Shown: one piece after another, positions 29,634 through 39,358 of the stretch
Position numbering within the stretch: the stretch's first letter is position 1
How the letters are laid out: each line of letters begins with the position of its first letter
Origin: Acidobacteriaceae bacterium
Lineage (GTDB): Bacteria > Acidobacteriota > Terriglobia > Terriglobales > Acidobacteriaceae
Length of the DNA: 52,343 nt
Direction of reading: 5' to 3'
Assembly: GCA_030041305.1 (NCBI GenBank)
Contig: JASHOC010000032.1
Location: 1 to 52,343, forward strand
The notes under the pieces: model-generated
Seen by the model: the letters and a program-made list of their open reading frames with translations, nothing else
What the model was told of the DNA's origin: nothing
Databases searched by the model: none
Translations under genes and position numbers: made by a program

Positions 29634-31538
29634 ATGCCCCTGCCCAGACGTATTCTGAATTTCCTCTTCGGCCGTCCGCTGGCCACCAGTGAGGAGCGCG
29701 CCGAGCACATCGGCCCTTTAGCCGGCATTCCCGTCTTCGGCCTCGACGCCCTGAGCTCCGCGGCGTACGGCCCTGAAGCCGCGCTCACCCTGCTCATCCC
29801 GCTTTCGCTCGCCGGCGTGCGCTACATCGTGCCGGTGAGTTTCGCCATTATCGTCCTGCTGGGAATCGTCTACCTCAGCTACCGCCAAACCATCGAGGCG
29901 TATCCGCAGGGCGGCGGCTCGTATACCGTAGCCACTGAAAATCTGGGCGCGGGCGCGGGCCTGCTGGCTGCTTCGGCACTCATGATCGATTACATCCTCA
30001 CCGCATCGGTGGGCATATCGGCCGGGGTCGGCGCTCTCATTTCCGCCGTTCCTAGCCTGCAGCCGCACACCCTGGGGTTCTGCCTCGCCGTCCTGGTCCT
30101 GCTCACCGTGGTGAACATGCGCGGCGTTCACGACACCGGCGTGGTGTTTATGATCCCAACCTATGTGTTCACGGCTACGCTGTTGATCGTGATCGCCGTG
30201 GGCGGATGGCAAACCGTGTTCGCGGCCGGTCATCCGCATTCTGTGACGCCCATGCCCCCGATTCCGGCGGCGACCGCCGCCATCAGCTTGTGGCTGCTGC
30301 TGAAGGTCTTCTCGTCCGGTTGCACCGCCATGACCGGCGTGGAAGCGGTAAGCAACGGCGTGATGGCCTTTCGCGACCCCACGCGCAAAAACGCTAAGAC
30401 CACCCTGACCATCATCATCGCCCTGCTCGCCATTCTGCTGGCCGGCATCGCTCTCCTTTGCCGCGCCTATGGAATCGCCGCCACCGACCCGGGCAGCCCC
30501 GGTTACGAAAGCGTCCTCTCCATGCTCACGCGCGCGGTCATGGGCCGCGGTTGGTTCTACTACGTCACCATCGCCTCGGTCCTGGTGGTGCTGGCGCTCT
30601 CCGCCAACACCGCCTTCGCCGATTTTCCCCGCCTCACCCGCGCCATCGCCCTCGACAATTACATGCCCCACGTGTTCCTGATCCGCGGCCGCCGCCTGCT
30701 CTATTCATGGGGAATTTACGTGCTGGTGGCGCTCACTGGGCTGCTGCTGACCTTTTTCGGCGGCGTCACCGACCGCCTCATTCCCCTGTACGCCGTTGGT
30801 GCTTTCATGGCCTTCACGCTTTCGCAGGCAGGCATGGTGATGCACTGGAAGCGTCAAGGCGACGCGCCGCTGCGCATGTTCGTCAACGGCTTCGGCGCTC
30901 TGGCCACCGGCATCACCACCCTGGTCGTTTTCCTCACCAAGTTCATTGAGGGCGCCTGGATCACCGGACTGCTGGTGGTGGCCATGATCCTGTTCATGCG
31001 CGCCGTCAGGCACCATTATGTCCGCGTCGCTCGCGAGATCGATCTCAACCGGCCCATCATTCCCGCCGAAGTCACCGAGCCCATCGTGGTCTTGCCCATC
31101 GACCGCTGGAGCCGGATTTCAGAGAAGGCGCTTTCCTTTGCCCTCTCCATGTCCACCGACATTCGCTGTGTCCACGTGATTACCGGCGAAACACCGGACT
31201 CGTTTTGCGACCAGTGGGAGAACCTCATCGCCGTGCCGCTCCGCGCTTCAGGCAGGTGTGTCCCCCACCTCGTCACGCTCCGTTCGCCCTTCCGCTATGT
31301 CCTGCAACCGGTGGTGGACTACGTGCTCGAGGTGGAGCGCGAAACCGGCTACCGCAAAGTCTGCGTGCTGGTGCCGGAGTTGGTGGTGCGCCGCTGGTGG
31401 GAGGGCATGTTGCACAACCGCCGCTCCGACCTGCTCAAGGTCATCCTGCTCATGCGCGGCAACCGCCGCATTGTCGTAATCAATATTCCCTGGTATCTGG
31501 AACGAACTGAGACCGCCGCTGCCGGCGCCAGCCGTTGA
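29634..31538 (+). CDS. KimA-like APC-superfamily transporter
   Basis: This is a 634-residue protein with 12 predicted membrane helices followed by a cytoplasmic domain of about 170 residues. The signature FGLDALSSAAYGPEAALTLLIPL near the N-terminus, YPQGGGSYTVA and TGVEAVSNGVMAFRDP mark the KimA/YdaO branch, whose best-studied member imports potassium with protons; amino-acid transport is the alternative. The C-terminal part (PIVVLPIDRWSRISEKALSFALS, YVLEVERETGYRKVCVLVPELVV) resembles the universal-stress-like domain that closes KimA. It stands alone, with the next gene on the opposite strand. Confidence 0.82.
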   Translation: MPLPRRILNFLFGRPLATSEERAEHIGPLAGIPVFGLDALSSAAYGPEAALTLLIPLSLAGVRYIVPVSFAIIVLLGIVYLSYRQTIEAYPQGGGSYTVATENLGAGAGLLAASALMIDYILTASVGISAGVGALISAVPSLQPHTLGFCLAVLVLLTVVNMRGVHDTGVVFMIPTYVFTATLLIVIAVGGWQTVFAAGHPHSVTPMPPIPAATAAISLWLLLKVFSSGCTAMTGVEAVSNGVMAFRDPTRKNAKTTLTIIIALLAILLAGIALLCRAYGIAATDPGSPGYESVLSMLTRAVMGRGWFYYVTIASVLVVLALSANTAFADFPRLTRAIALDNYMPHVFLIRGRRLLYSWGIYVLVALTGLLLTFFGGVTDRLIPLYAVGAFMAFTLSQAGMVMHWKRQGDAPLRMFVNGFGALATGITTLVVFLTKFIEGAWITGLLVVAMILFMRAVRHHYVRVAREIDLNRPIIPAEVTEPIVVLPIDRWSRISEKALSFALSMSTDIRCVHVITGETPDSFCDQWENLIAVPLRASGRCVPHLVTLRSPFRYVLQPVVDYVLEVERETGYRKVCVLVPELVVRRWWEGMLHNRRSDLLKVILLMRGNRRIVVINIPWYLERTETAAAGASR

Positions 31539-31550
31539 AGCCACCCGCCA

Positions 31551-32666
31551 TTATGCCGATTTCGGCAGCCTCACGTGCAGCCTGTCGCGCAGGTAGCGGA
31601 TGTTCACGGCGAGATTGTCATCGATGCTTCCCGTGCCGTCGTCGGGCCTCGGCGCGTCCAAGTCCAGCGCCACCCAGCCTTTAAAATTACGCTCGCGCAG
31701 CACTCGGAGCACAGCCGGAAAATCCACTCCTCCCGAGCCCAGGTCATGGTAAACGCTGGCCTTGCGGAACTCCTCCCGCGTGGGCGTCGAATGATTGCCG
31801 CGAAACCGGGGGAAGGTGTCCTTCAGGTGCACTTCCGCGATGCGCGGAAAATAGTCGCTGATGATCTTCACCGCGTCCATCCCGCCCAGGGTCAGGTGGC
31901 CCGTATCCGTGGTGAGCCACACATAGTTGGGATCGGTCAGCTCTATCACCGTGCGCACTTCATGCTCGCGCTCCATCGGTCCCCAGATATGCGGATGCGG
32001 CGCCAACCGCACGCCGTAGCCGATGGTCTTCTGGCCGATCGCGTTGAGCGTGTCGGCCAGCCGCTTGAGCTGATCCTCGCTCGGTCCGCCCTCCGGCCGG
32101 CTGCCCATGTTGGTTTTCCAGTGGTCGCAGCCGCAAGGGGCCAGAAAATCGCGCGCGAAACTCGCCATTCTCTCGATCAGCTCGGCGTTCCCTTCCGGAT
32201 CGAGCCAGGGTGAGGTCCGGTTGGCTCCTCCGCCTCCGGAGTGTGCAGCATGCTCCGCCTGCCCCCAGCCCGGCGGCAGATCGCCCACGTCGATCAGCAC
32301 GATGCCGGCCACGTTGCATGCCTTGCGGAGGCTGAGCGGATCGCCAACATATGCGCCCACCTGCCCGCCGTATGGCTCGAAGCCCTCGAGACCGACGCGC
32401 GCAATATCGGCCGCAATCTTGCCCACATCGGTCCACATGCGCAAGTTACCGTTCACCCAGTCGCCCCACAGCGAGCCGGTGATGCCGTAGCGAATGTTCG
32501 CGCCCACCGGGTCGAGAGATTGGCCCGAAGCTGCCCAGGCGCGCGCGGGTCTCAGCGCCGCCACGGCTGAAGCCGCGCCGGCAAAGGCCCCGGCGGTCGA
32601 GAGAAACTCTCTGCGTGACAGAACGCGGTGAGGAATGTCGGGGTGATTCGGCGCGCCGGTGAACAT
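31551..32666 (-). CDS. Tat-exported sugar isomerase/epimerase-like TIM barrel
   Basis: The ATG at 32666 has GGAGG seven bases upstream; 371 residues. The N-terminus contains the twin-arginine motif SRREFLSTAGAFAGAASAVAAL, so it is probably exported folded. The rest is an AP-endonuclease-2/xylose-isomerase-like barrel (YGITGSLWGDWVNGN, LGFEPYGG-like strand, LAPHPHIWGPMEREHEV, VWLTTDTGHLTLGGMD, AEVHLKDTFPRF), with His and acidic residues in metal-binding positions. Relatives isomerise or epimerise sugars or inositols; the substrate is not predictable. It ends 12 bases from the KimA-like gene (convergent). Confidence 0.85.
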   Translation of the reverse strand: MFTGAPNHPDIPHRVLSRREFLSTAGAFAGAASAVAALRPARAWAASGQSLDPVGANIRYGITGSLWGDWVNGNLRMWTDVGKIAADIARVGLEGFEPYGGQVGAYVGDPLSLRKACNVAGIVLIDVGDLPPGWGQAEHAAHSGGGGANRTSPWLDPEGNAELIERMASFARDFLAPCGCDHWKTNMGSRPEGGPSEDQLKRLADTLNAIGQKTIGYGVRLAPHPHIWGPMEREHEVRTVIELTDPNYVWLTTDTGHLTLGGMDAVKIISDYFPRIAEVHLKDTFPRFRGNHSTPTREEFRKASVYHDLGSGGVDFPAVLRVLRERNFKGWVALDLDAPRPDDGTGSIDDNLAVNIRYLRDRLHVRLPKSA

Positions 32667-32885
32667 GGGCAAGCCTCCGCTCGGTTTTTTCGCCCATCAT
32701 CGTATCAGACACAACGACGGCGTGGCGACGCTCCCCCTGACGGACTTCGTCAAACCAAGGGGGTAGAGGATAGTCTAAGAAGGTACTGGAAACCACTCAC
32801 AGCGCCCGCCCCGGAGCCAAGAATCCGGACTCAGCCCGTGTGCCACGACAGTGGATCGGCAGAAAGCAGCGAGGAGAGTTTTACG

Positions 32886-33494
32886 TTGAAAAGGACGTTC
32901 TTGCTTTTGACCTTGGCCGCCCTCATGCCGTTCGCGGTTCGCGGTCAGGTCACCCCGGAAGCCACGCCCGGTCCGCCCCCGGCTGCGACGTCATACAAGT
33001 ACAGAGCTTACGTCGGATACGCCTACACCAGTTTGAACCAGGTCAACCAGTCGCGCTACGGCTTGCAGGGCCTTGAGGTCGCGGTCACGCACGATTTTGG
33101 CAAGTACTTCGGCATCTCGGGAAACGGCGAGTACTACAAAGTGGCCGCAGGATCGGGAACGGGCAGCCAGGCCAATCCCGGCGATCCCAGGGTCTATTCG
33201 GCGCTTGCCGCGCCGGAGGTCCACGCCAGCCTCTTCGGCCCCCTGAATGGTATTCTTTTTGGCGAGTTGGGCATCGAACACACCTCCGGCGAACACATGA
33301 TCCCCAGCACCTCGTTCGCCGGCGGTTTCGGCGGCGGCATGAGCTACAACGTCGGTTCGCGCTGGGCCATCCGCGTCACCGGCGATCGCTTGGGCGCCTC
33401 GTTCTCGCTCATCAACAATTCCCCGGCCCTCAACTATTCCACCCACCGCACCTGGAACCCCCGCGCCACCATCGGCCTGGAGTTCAAGTTCTAA
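32886..33494 (+). CDS. Outer-membrane beta-barrel protein (porin/OmpA-type)
   Basis: The frame opens at 32628, but the TTG at 32886 with GGAG about nine bases upstream begins LKRTFLLLTLAALMPFAVRGQ, a signal peptide with cleavage after GQ; 202 residues. The mature protein has alternating beta strands (YKYRAYVGYAYTSLN, GLEVAVTHDFGKYFGISGNGEYYKV, VHASLFGPLNGILFGELGIEHTSG, RWAIRVTGDRLGASF) and a C-terminal Phe (ATIGLEFKF), the usual signal for BAM insertion. It is small, so an eight-strand barrel is likely. It is divergent from the Tat-exported gene. Confidence 0.83.
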   Translation: MKRTFLLLTLAALMPFAVRGQVTPEATPGPPPAATSYKYRAYVGYAYTSLNQVNQSRYGLQGLEVAVTHDFGKYFGISGNGEYYKVAAGSGTGSQANPGDPRVYSALAAPEVHASLFGPLNGILFGELGIEHTSGEHMIPSTSFAGGFGGGMSYNVGSRWAIRVTGDRLGASFSLINNSPALNYSTHRTWNPRATIGLEFKF

Positions 33495-33584
33495 ATCTCT
33501 CAAAGCTCACGGATGCGCACGCGCCGGGCGCCCCGGTCCGGATCTTGGCCCCGGGGAAGGCATGAGGTGCACTCTCTCAAGTTT

Positions 33585-35234
33585 TCAACACTGCGGTGTT
33601 GACAGAGTTTCCCCCAAGCCTGCAGAGTCTCGCTCTTTCAAAACGCCGGCTTCTTCGTGAGCGTGGAACGCCAGAACACGCCAAAGTTTCCATAACACAA
33701 GTGCGAGCGCTGCATCGCTGGCCCACCATAGGGCCAGCGTAAAATCGCAGACCCACGCGGGCGCTTCGTTCACACGGCGCAAAAGAAACGGTAGAAAATT
33801 CCAACAGGTGATGTGAACGTAATCCCACGGGTCGCCATGCATAGGCGCGTTGGTCAGTCCCCACGCGTCCATCCTCCCCAGCGCAAAGGCTGCGATGTTC
33901 TTAAGCCGCAGCCAGATGACGAATGTCGGATGGCCGAGCGTCTCTTCCTGATACAGCTCAAGCGAGAGCCAGAAGGCCACCGAGGCGGCCTGGACCACGG
34001 CGCCGGCGCAGATGAGCGCGGCGCCGAGGGCGCGAACTGAGCGGCCCAGTTCGCGCCAGAGCTGCAAGAGCAGCGGAACGGCAGGCAATGCGGCAAGCTG
34101 AACGGTTGTGGAAACGTAGCGGTCGCCCCAGGCCGAGTCGCCGGCAAAAGTGAAATAACGCGCATAAAAGCTGATGTAGGCGAACAGCATCGCCATTGTG
34201 GCCAGCACATACGCCTTTACGGACGGCGTAAAGCGGCGCCACGCGACAATTGCGACGAGCAGCATGAGGATGAGCAGCGGATCGAAGAGAAAGATGGACT
34301 TCTCGGGCGCGAAGAGTGCGCCCAGGAAACCGGCGTGAAAAGGCGCGCTGAAGGGGAAGTTGGGCGGAAACTGCGGATTTTGCGCGCGCCACTGGCGCGC
34401 CGCAATCCCCGCGTAGGTATTGAAGAAGGAACCGAAGCGGTAGAACTGGTAGAGCCGGTCGAGCATCATGAAAAAGGCGTAGACGGGCAGTACGATGGCG
34501 GCGTAGGTTTTGGCGCGCGCAAGCAGCGCGGCGCCGCGAATGCCCGCCAGCCGGAGCGCGAGATCAACGAAGAGCGCGCAGGCGAGCAGGTCCATGCCCG
34601 TAGTGAGCCGCGTGAGCAGATTGAGGCCCAGCGCGGCCGCGCCAATCAGCAGCGCGCGGCGGCTGCCGGTCTGCGCCCATTCCAGTTGCCAGCAGAAGCC
34701 AACCAGCGTCAGCATGCAGATGTAATTGTTCTCCATCATGTTCTGCGTGTAATGGAGGTGCGTGGTGAGGAGCAGCAGCGCCAGAGTCCCGGCCGCGGAT
34801 TGGCCGACGGAGAACCGGAGACGGCGTAGAAAGCCGAACGAGACCAGCGCGGTGAGCACGTTGAGCAGGATGTTTGTGCCGTAGCTGACGACGATGTTGC
34901 GCACGCTGGGGTCGTTGCTGTTGTAATTTGCGAAGACGGGCAGGCGCTCTATGTATGTGCCGGCAACGTCGAACGGAAGCATCAAGAGCGACTGGCCGAT
35001 GCCGTACCAGGTTTGCAGTTTGCCATTGCGTCCAGGGATGCCAAACTCGGGATACTCGCCGGGTAGGACGGGCGGATCGCCGGTCCAGAGGGCGTGGGCG
35101 GCATTCTCGCGGTGTTGGGTGTCGGACGAGCCAAGTTCACCGGATTGGACGACGACGGCGATGAGCGCGGCGGCCAGGGCAAGGGGAACGAGCGGACGAA
35201 AAAGCCAGCGGGGAGATCGAGAGTTGCCCGGCAT
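33585..35234 (-). CDS. Multi-pass membrane protein, GT-C-like
   Basis: This 549-residue protein has about 10-12 membrane helices. A first-loop region after helix 1 (QSGELGSSDTQHRENAAHALWTG) carries an acidic residue, where GT-C lipid-linked sugar transferases have their catalytic Asp, and TTHLHYTQNMMENNYICMLTL and LTRLTTGMDLLACALF follow the general layout of such enzymes. The sequence is too divergent to name a family with confidence. A perfect hairpin (TCAACAC/GTGTTGA, 33585-33602) overlaps its stop. Confidence 0.65.
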   Translation of the reverse strand: MPGNSRSPRWLFRPLVPLALAAALIAVVVQSGELGSSDTQHRENAAHALWTGDPPVLPGEYPEFGIPGRNGKLQTWYGIGQSLLMLPFDVAGTYIERLPVFANYNSNDPSVRNIVVSYGTNILLNVLTALVSFGFLRRLRFSVGQSAAGTLALLLLTTHLHYTQNMMENNYICMLTLVGFCWQLEWAQTGSRRALLIGAAALGLNLLTRLTTGMDLLACALFVDLALRLAGIRGAALLARAKTYAAIVLPVYAFFMMLDRLYQFYRFGSFFNTYAGIAARQWRAQNPQFPPNFPFSAPFHAGFLGALFAPEKSIFLFDPLLILMLLVAIVAWRRFTPSVKAYVLATMAMLFAYISFYARYFTFAGDSAWGDRYVSTTVQLAALPAVPLLLQLWRELGRSVRALGAALICAGAVVQAASVAFWLSLELYQEETLGHPTFVIWLRLKNIAAFALGRMDAWGLTNAPMHGDPWDYVHITCWNFLPFLLRRVNEAPAWVCDFTLALWWASDAALALVLWKLWRVLAFHAHEEAGVLKERDSAGLGETLSTPQC

Positions 35235-35389
35235 AGGTCAATCTTAGAAGCTGCGTGAGCAGCTTCTGCGGCGCCAACTCGTACAATGGCGGGGAAAAAC
35301 GGACGCGCCAGCGCGGGCTTGCGCCCGGTCCAATCTTCTCTGCTTTCCGCCCGCGCGCATCTTTTTCGATCCTTTTTACGGGCAGGCTC

Positions 35390-36628
35390 TCAGTGGATCG
35401 TCCTCGACTTGTGCTGCATGTAATCCATCAGCAGGTACTGGCCCAGCGTGTCGGGGGTGGTGAAGTAGGCTTTACCGCGGCACATGGCGCTGACCTTGTG
35501 GACGAACTGCACCAGGTCGTAATCGGAGGCCAGCATAAAGGTGTTGATCATAATGCTGGAGCGCTTGCAGCGCGCCACTTCTTCCAGCGTCTCGCTCACC
35601 ACCAGCGGATCCAGTCCATAGGGATTCTTGTAGATGCGCCCATCGGGCAGCGTCAGCGCCGAGGGCTTGCCGTCGGTGATCATCACGATTTGCTTCATGT
35701 CCTTGCGCTGCCGCGCGAGCACCCGTTGCGCCACCCGCAGTCCCTCGCGCGTGTTGGTATGCCAGGGCCCGACTTTGACCCGCGCCAGGTGCGACACCGG
35801 CATCTCCTCGGCTGAATCGTGAAACAGCACCAGCGAAAGCGAATCGCCGGGATATTGGGTGCGGATCAGATGCGACATGGCCATCGCCACGCGTTTAGCC
35901 GGCGTAAAGCGGTCTTCGCCGTAGAGAATCATCGAGTGCGAGCAGTCGAGCATGACCACCGTGGCGCAGGAGCTTTGATATTCGCATTGGTGAACATGGA
36001 GATCGCCATAGTCGAGCTCGAGCGGCAGGCCAATGCCTTCGCGCATGATCGCCGAGTTGAGGGTGGCTGTGGTGTCGAGGTTCAGGGTGTCGCCGAATTC
36101 ATAGCGCCGCGAAGCTCCGCTGGCCTCGATGCCGGTCGCCCAGTGCCGCGTGTCGTGGCGGCCGTAGCTCGATTTGCCCAGCGAGCCCAGCAAGTCGCGG
36201 AGCGTTTTAAAGCCGAGAAAATCGAGGCTCTTATCGGTCACCTCGAAGCGCACCTCGCCTTCCACCTTGCCGATCTGCCCATTGCCGGCCGTCGTGCGCT
36301 CCGCGTCCTGCCACGGCTGCGACGACGAAATGTAATTCTCCTGCTCCATGCGCTCGATCAGCTTGTCGATGACTTCGTCGAGCTTTCCCTGCGCAGCGAG
36401 CTGCTCCAGTTGCTCGCGCAGCGATTCGTCGAACAAATCGCTGTTTTGGAGGGCGCGCCGCAAGGCTTCGCGCAGATCGTCGAGAGTCTGGTCAAGATCC
36501 TGGAACGAGGTGTACGGATCGTAGAACCCGGAGTTCAGAAAGTAATTCGAGAGCGCCTGCAGCAGGCTCTCGAGATCGATCTCCGAGGCCAGGTCCCCGT
36601 TGTACTTGGTGTAGCGAACACGCTTCAT
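35390..36628 (-). CDS. VWA-domain protein paired with a MoxR-type ATPase
   Basis: This is a 412-residue soluble protein. An N-terminal helical region of about 130 residues is followed by a linker and a VWA domain whose MIDAS reads DCSHS (Asp228, Ser230, Ser232). A Thr-containing loop (HTNTREGL) and ITDGKPSA complete the metal site. VWA proteins of this type act as adaptors for MoxR or Mg-chelatase-like AAA+ ATPases, remodelling a target. The AAA+ partner lies immediately upstream in the same direction, separated by 173 bases that contain an AGTCCCTC array. The target is unknown. Confidence 0.9.
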   Translation of the reverse strand: MKRVRYTKYNGDLASEIDLESLLQALSNYFLNSGFYDPYTSFQDLDQTLDDLREALRRALQNSDLFDESLREQLEQLAAQGKLDEVIDKLIERMEQENYISSSQPWQDAERTTAGNGQIGKVEGEVRFEVTDKSLDFLGFKTLRDLLGSLGKSSYGRHDTRHWATGIEASGASRRYEFGDTLNLDTTATLNSAIMREGIGLPLELDYGDLHVHQCEYQSSCATVVMLDCSHSMILYGEDRFTPAKRVAMAMSHLIRTQYPGDSLSLVLFHDSAEEMPVSHLARVKVGPWHTNTREGLRVAQRVLARQRKDMKQIVMITDGKPSALTLPDGRIYKNPYGLDPLVVSETLEEVARCKRSSIMINTFMLASDYDLVQFVHKVSAMCRGKAYFTTPDTLGQYLLMDYMQHKSRTIH

Positions 36629-36637
36629 GAAACCCCG

Positions 36638-36803
36638 CTTTCAGCTCTCAGCTCGGAAACTGCAGGCTCTAGCCCCTGGTCCCTGGCTGCCGCCCCAAAG
36701 CCCTGCACTTCCTCGGTCCTCGTCGACCCCTTTTTCCCGAGTCCCTTAGTCCCTCAGTCCCTCAGTCCCTCAGTCCCTTAGTCCCCTCAGTCCCTCGTCC
36801 CTC
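36638..36803. repeat. AGTCCCTC octad array and CTTTCAG heptads in the MoxR-VWA gap
   Basis: Eight phased units, AGTCCCTT, AGTCCCTC (x3), AGTCCCTT, AGTCCCCTC, AGTCCCTC, GTCCCTC, run from 36740 to 36803 and touch the MoxR stop (36802-36804). At the other end of the gap, next to the VWA start, two heptads CTTTCAG, CTCTCAG (36638-36651) match the family found near qor. The rest of the gap shows no gene. Confidence 0.8.
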
Positions 36804-38316
36804 AATTGAACCCGCCCCGCCGCGTGCTCTTCCGCGACCGCTGCCAGTCTTCGTACTCGACCTCCAGTTCCTGGCGCTCTTTGCGCACGGCGCCTTCCGG
36901 CGCGGCAAACCCGCGATCCTCGCGGCGGCTGAGCTTGCGGTGGGCCACCATGCCTTCCAGCAGAAACTCCGCCGCGGCCACCACCTTGGGCGCCGGGTCG
37001 GAGGTCTTCACCTCCACTGCGCGCAGCTTATCGAGCAGACCATGGATTTCCTTGAGCTCTTTGACCGCCTGCGCCGCCGGCTGCGCGTCATCGAGCTTCA
37101 CCGCGCCGCCCAGGTTGAACCAGAGCTCGATCTGGCTGGTGTCCTCGCCGTCGAAATAGCGATCGTAGATCTTGCCCACGGCGGCGCGGATCAGTTCCCG
37201 CACCACGGTATCGGCGCCGCGCATCTCCCCCTCGTACTCGAGCTCCAGCTTGCCCGTAATGCCGGGCATGGCCGCGTAAATGTCGCTCACCCGCGCCAGC
37301 GCCGGCTTTTCCCCATTCAGCAATGCGCGCCGTTCGGCGTTCGACGCCACCAGTTCCAGCGTCGAGATGGGCAGCCGCTGACTGACCCCGCTGCGCTTAT
37401 CCACTTTTTTGTCTTCGCGCGCTGAAAACGCCACTTGCTCCACGACCTCGCGCACGTACTTCGGAATTTCGATGGGCGCGCCGCGCTGCTGCCATGCCTC
37501 CTGCGCAGTGATGGCGATGCCTTCCTCCAGGGTTTCGGGGTAGTGGGTGCGAATCTCCGAGCCGATGCGATCTTTGAGCGGCGTGATGATCTTGCCGCGG
37601 GCCGTATAATCCTCGGGATTCGCGCTGAACACCAGCGCCAGATCGAGGGCCAGCCGCACCGGGTAGCCTTTGATCTGCACATCCCCCTCCTGCATGATGT
37701 TGAACAGCGCCACCTGGATCTTCCCCGCCAGGTCCGGCAGTTCGTTCAGGGCGAACAGACCGCGATTGGCGCGGGGCAACAGGCCGTAGTGCATGGTCAG
37801 TTCGCTCGAAAGGTCCTCGCCCCCGCGCGCCGCCTTGATGGGATCGAGATCGCCCACCAGGTCGGCAATGGTCACGTCGGGCGTGGCCAGCTTTTCCACA
37901 TAGCGGTCGTCCCGGGTCAGATACGCGATCGGGGCCGCATCGCCGCATTTGGCCACTAGGTCGCGGCAGCCCTTGCACAGCGGCAGGTAGGGATTGTCGC
38001 GAATCTCGCACCCCGCCAGGCAGGGCAGCCGCTCGTCCAACAGCGCGGTGAGCGCGCGCAGGATGCGGCTCTTGGCCTGCCCGCGCAATCCCAGCAGAAT
38101 GAAGTTCTGTTTCGACAGAACCGCGTTCACAATCTGCGGAATCACCGTGTCTTCGTAGCCGATGATCCCCGGGAAGATCGTTTCCTTCGCCTCCAGCCGC
38201 GCCATCAGGTTCGCGCGCATTTCGTCTTTAACGGTGCGTAATTTCAAACGCGCTTCGGAAAACGATGGGTGAGCGCGCAGTTGTCCCAAAGTTTGGGGAA
38301 GCTGGGCAAGGGGCAT
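36802..38316 (-). CDS. MoxR/BchI-type AAA+ ATPase with cysteine-rich insert
   Basis: AGGAG lies seven bases before the ATG; 504 residues. The P-loop reads GLRGQAKS (76-83), and the Walker B region GLFALNELPDL (187-197) and sensor FSANPEDYTARGKIITPLKDRIG follow, as in MoxR and Mg-chelatase subunit I. Between the P-loop and the next strand an insert carries five Cys (99, 103, 114, 117, 124; CxxxC, CxxC, C), which could bind zinc or an Fe-S cluster and is unusual for this family. With the following VWA gene it makes the classic AAA+/VWA pair. The client protein is unknown; no CoxE or chelatase H subunit is nearby. Confidence 0.88.
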   Translation of the reverse strand: MPLAQLPQTLGQLRAHPSFSEARLKLRTVKDEMRANLMARLEAKETIFPGIIGYEDTVIPQIVNAVLSKQNFILLGLRGQAKSRILRALTALLDERLPCLAGCEIRDNPYLPLCKGCRDLVAKCGDAAPIAYLTRDDRYVEKLATPDVTIADLVGDLDPIKAARGGEDLSSELTMHYGLLPRANRGLFALNELPDLAGKIQVALFNIMQEGDVQIKGYPVRLALDLALVFSANPEDYTARGKIITPLKDRIGSEIRTHYPETLEEGIAITAQEAWQQRGAPIEIPKYVREVVEQVAFSAREDKKVDKRSGVSQRLPISTLELVASNAERRALLNGEKPALARVSDIYAAMPGITGKLELEYEGEMRGADTVVRELIRAAVGKIYDRYFDGEDTSQIELWFNLGGAVKLDDAQPAAQAVKELKEIHGLLDKLRAVEVKTSDPAPKVVAAAEFLLEGMVAHRKLSRREDRGFAAPEGAVRKERQELEVEYEDWQRSRKSTRRGGFN

Positions 38317-38596
38317 CGAATGGCTCCTGTCTGGCCGGCTTGCGCACGCAAAACCGGCTGTGTTGTTAAAGACGCGTCAAGCGGAGATTCGTTGAGCGAA
38401 CCCGGCAACGGTCTTCGCCCTCACGCCGTTTGCGCCGTCCATCTTCGTTTGCGAATGAGTGACTCGGCTCGGGGAAATCCTGGCCGCGCGTTTCCCTGCG
38501 CAAACCAGCGATGAACGCAGTATGCGCCCTTTGCGGAAAAACGCAAAATGAATCTTGAAGAGGTGGATTTGCCCCCACGTCCGGAAGCCGGGGGGA

Positions 38597-39112
38597 TCAA
38601 GCCTGCCGCGAGGGCCCGGGCTTGCCCCGCACGCGATCCCACGGATCGCTCGGCATGGAGCATTCCTGGATAGACCGCTGCCGCTCCGCCCGGAACCGCC
38701 GACGAACCGCAGCCGTTTCCTGGCGCAGCACTGAGGATTTCCTGGACAGGCCCTGCGAGTTGGCCCGCACGGCCTGGCTTCTCGCAATCAGCGCCGCAAT
38801 GTTGGTCAGCCGGCTTTCGGGAGGTTCGAGCACCGGCACGACCAGATCGAACACTGACTCCGCGCAATCGTTGTGCGTTTCGCGGAAAAGGATCAAAGGC
38901 GCCGCAGAATGCGACCGCGTCACGTGCACAGCCTCGTCCGGGGCAAAACGCTCACTCTCGGTAAAAGCCACGGCGTCCGCGTCGATTGCCGACTGCAACG
39001 CGGTGCGAAGCTGCACCACCGATTGGCAGTCATCGATCGAGTACCCTGCGCTTTGCAGGACCCAGAGCCGATGGCAGTTGTCCGCCCCAAAATGAATGAT
39101 CCGCGCAGCCAT
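38597..39112 (-). CDS. Receiver-like protein without the phosphorylation site
   Basis: This 171-residue protein begins MAARIIHFGADNCHRLWVLQSAGY; GGAG lies nine bases before the ATG. The first 110 residues have the alternating strands and helices of a response-regulator receiver, but the usual strand-3 Asp is absent (DAVAFTES) and the Lys region reads DLVVPVLEPPES. It is therefore a pseudo-receiver that cannot be phosphorylated in the normal way. The C-terminal 60 residues are basic (AVRRRFRAERQRS). No kinase or output domain adjoins it. The fold call is moderate and the function unknown. Confidence 0.7.
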   Translation of the reverse strand: MAARIIHFGADNCHRLWVLQSAGYSIDDCQSVVQLRTALQSAIDADAVAFTESERFAPDEAVHVTRSHSAAPLILFRETHNDCAESVFDLVVPVLEPPESRLTNIAALIARSQAVRANSQGLSRKSSVLRQETAAVRRRFRAERQRSIQECSMPSDPWDRVRGKPGPSRQA

Positions 39113-39358
39113 AAACCAAGACTCCAGGCCTCTGAACTCACGTTCGAAATTAGTCCGATGGGAAAAGAATACATGTCTTCATGAAGGTTGGATAGCGGAA
39201 ACCGCCGCTGTGGATGCCTGCCCCTACAAAAAACAGGGAATCCCTTACACCTCGCCCGGTATTCACCCGACAACGGTTCCCTGCTTAGCCCAAAGGAATC
39301 TTCACCAGATTCAAGCGGCGCATCTTACCTCACGCAGGAGGAAAGTCCTGCTGGAGCC

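Noticed and set aside
39190..39300. Possible riboswitch with GGGTGAATACCGGGCG on the minus strand or CACCCGACA on the plus strand
   Set aside because: Only short fragments resemble the c-di-AMP class, and the other conserved blocks are missing on both strands.
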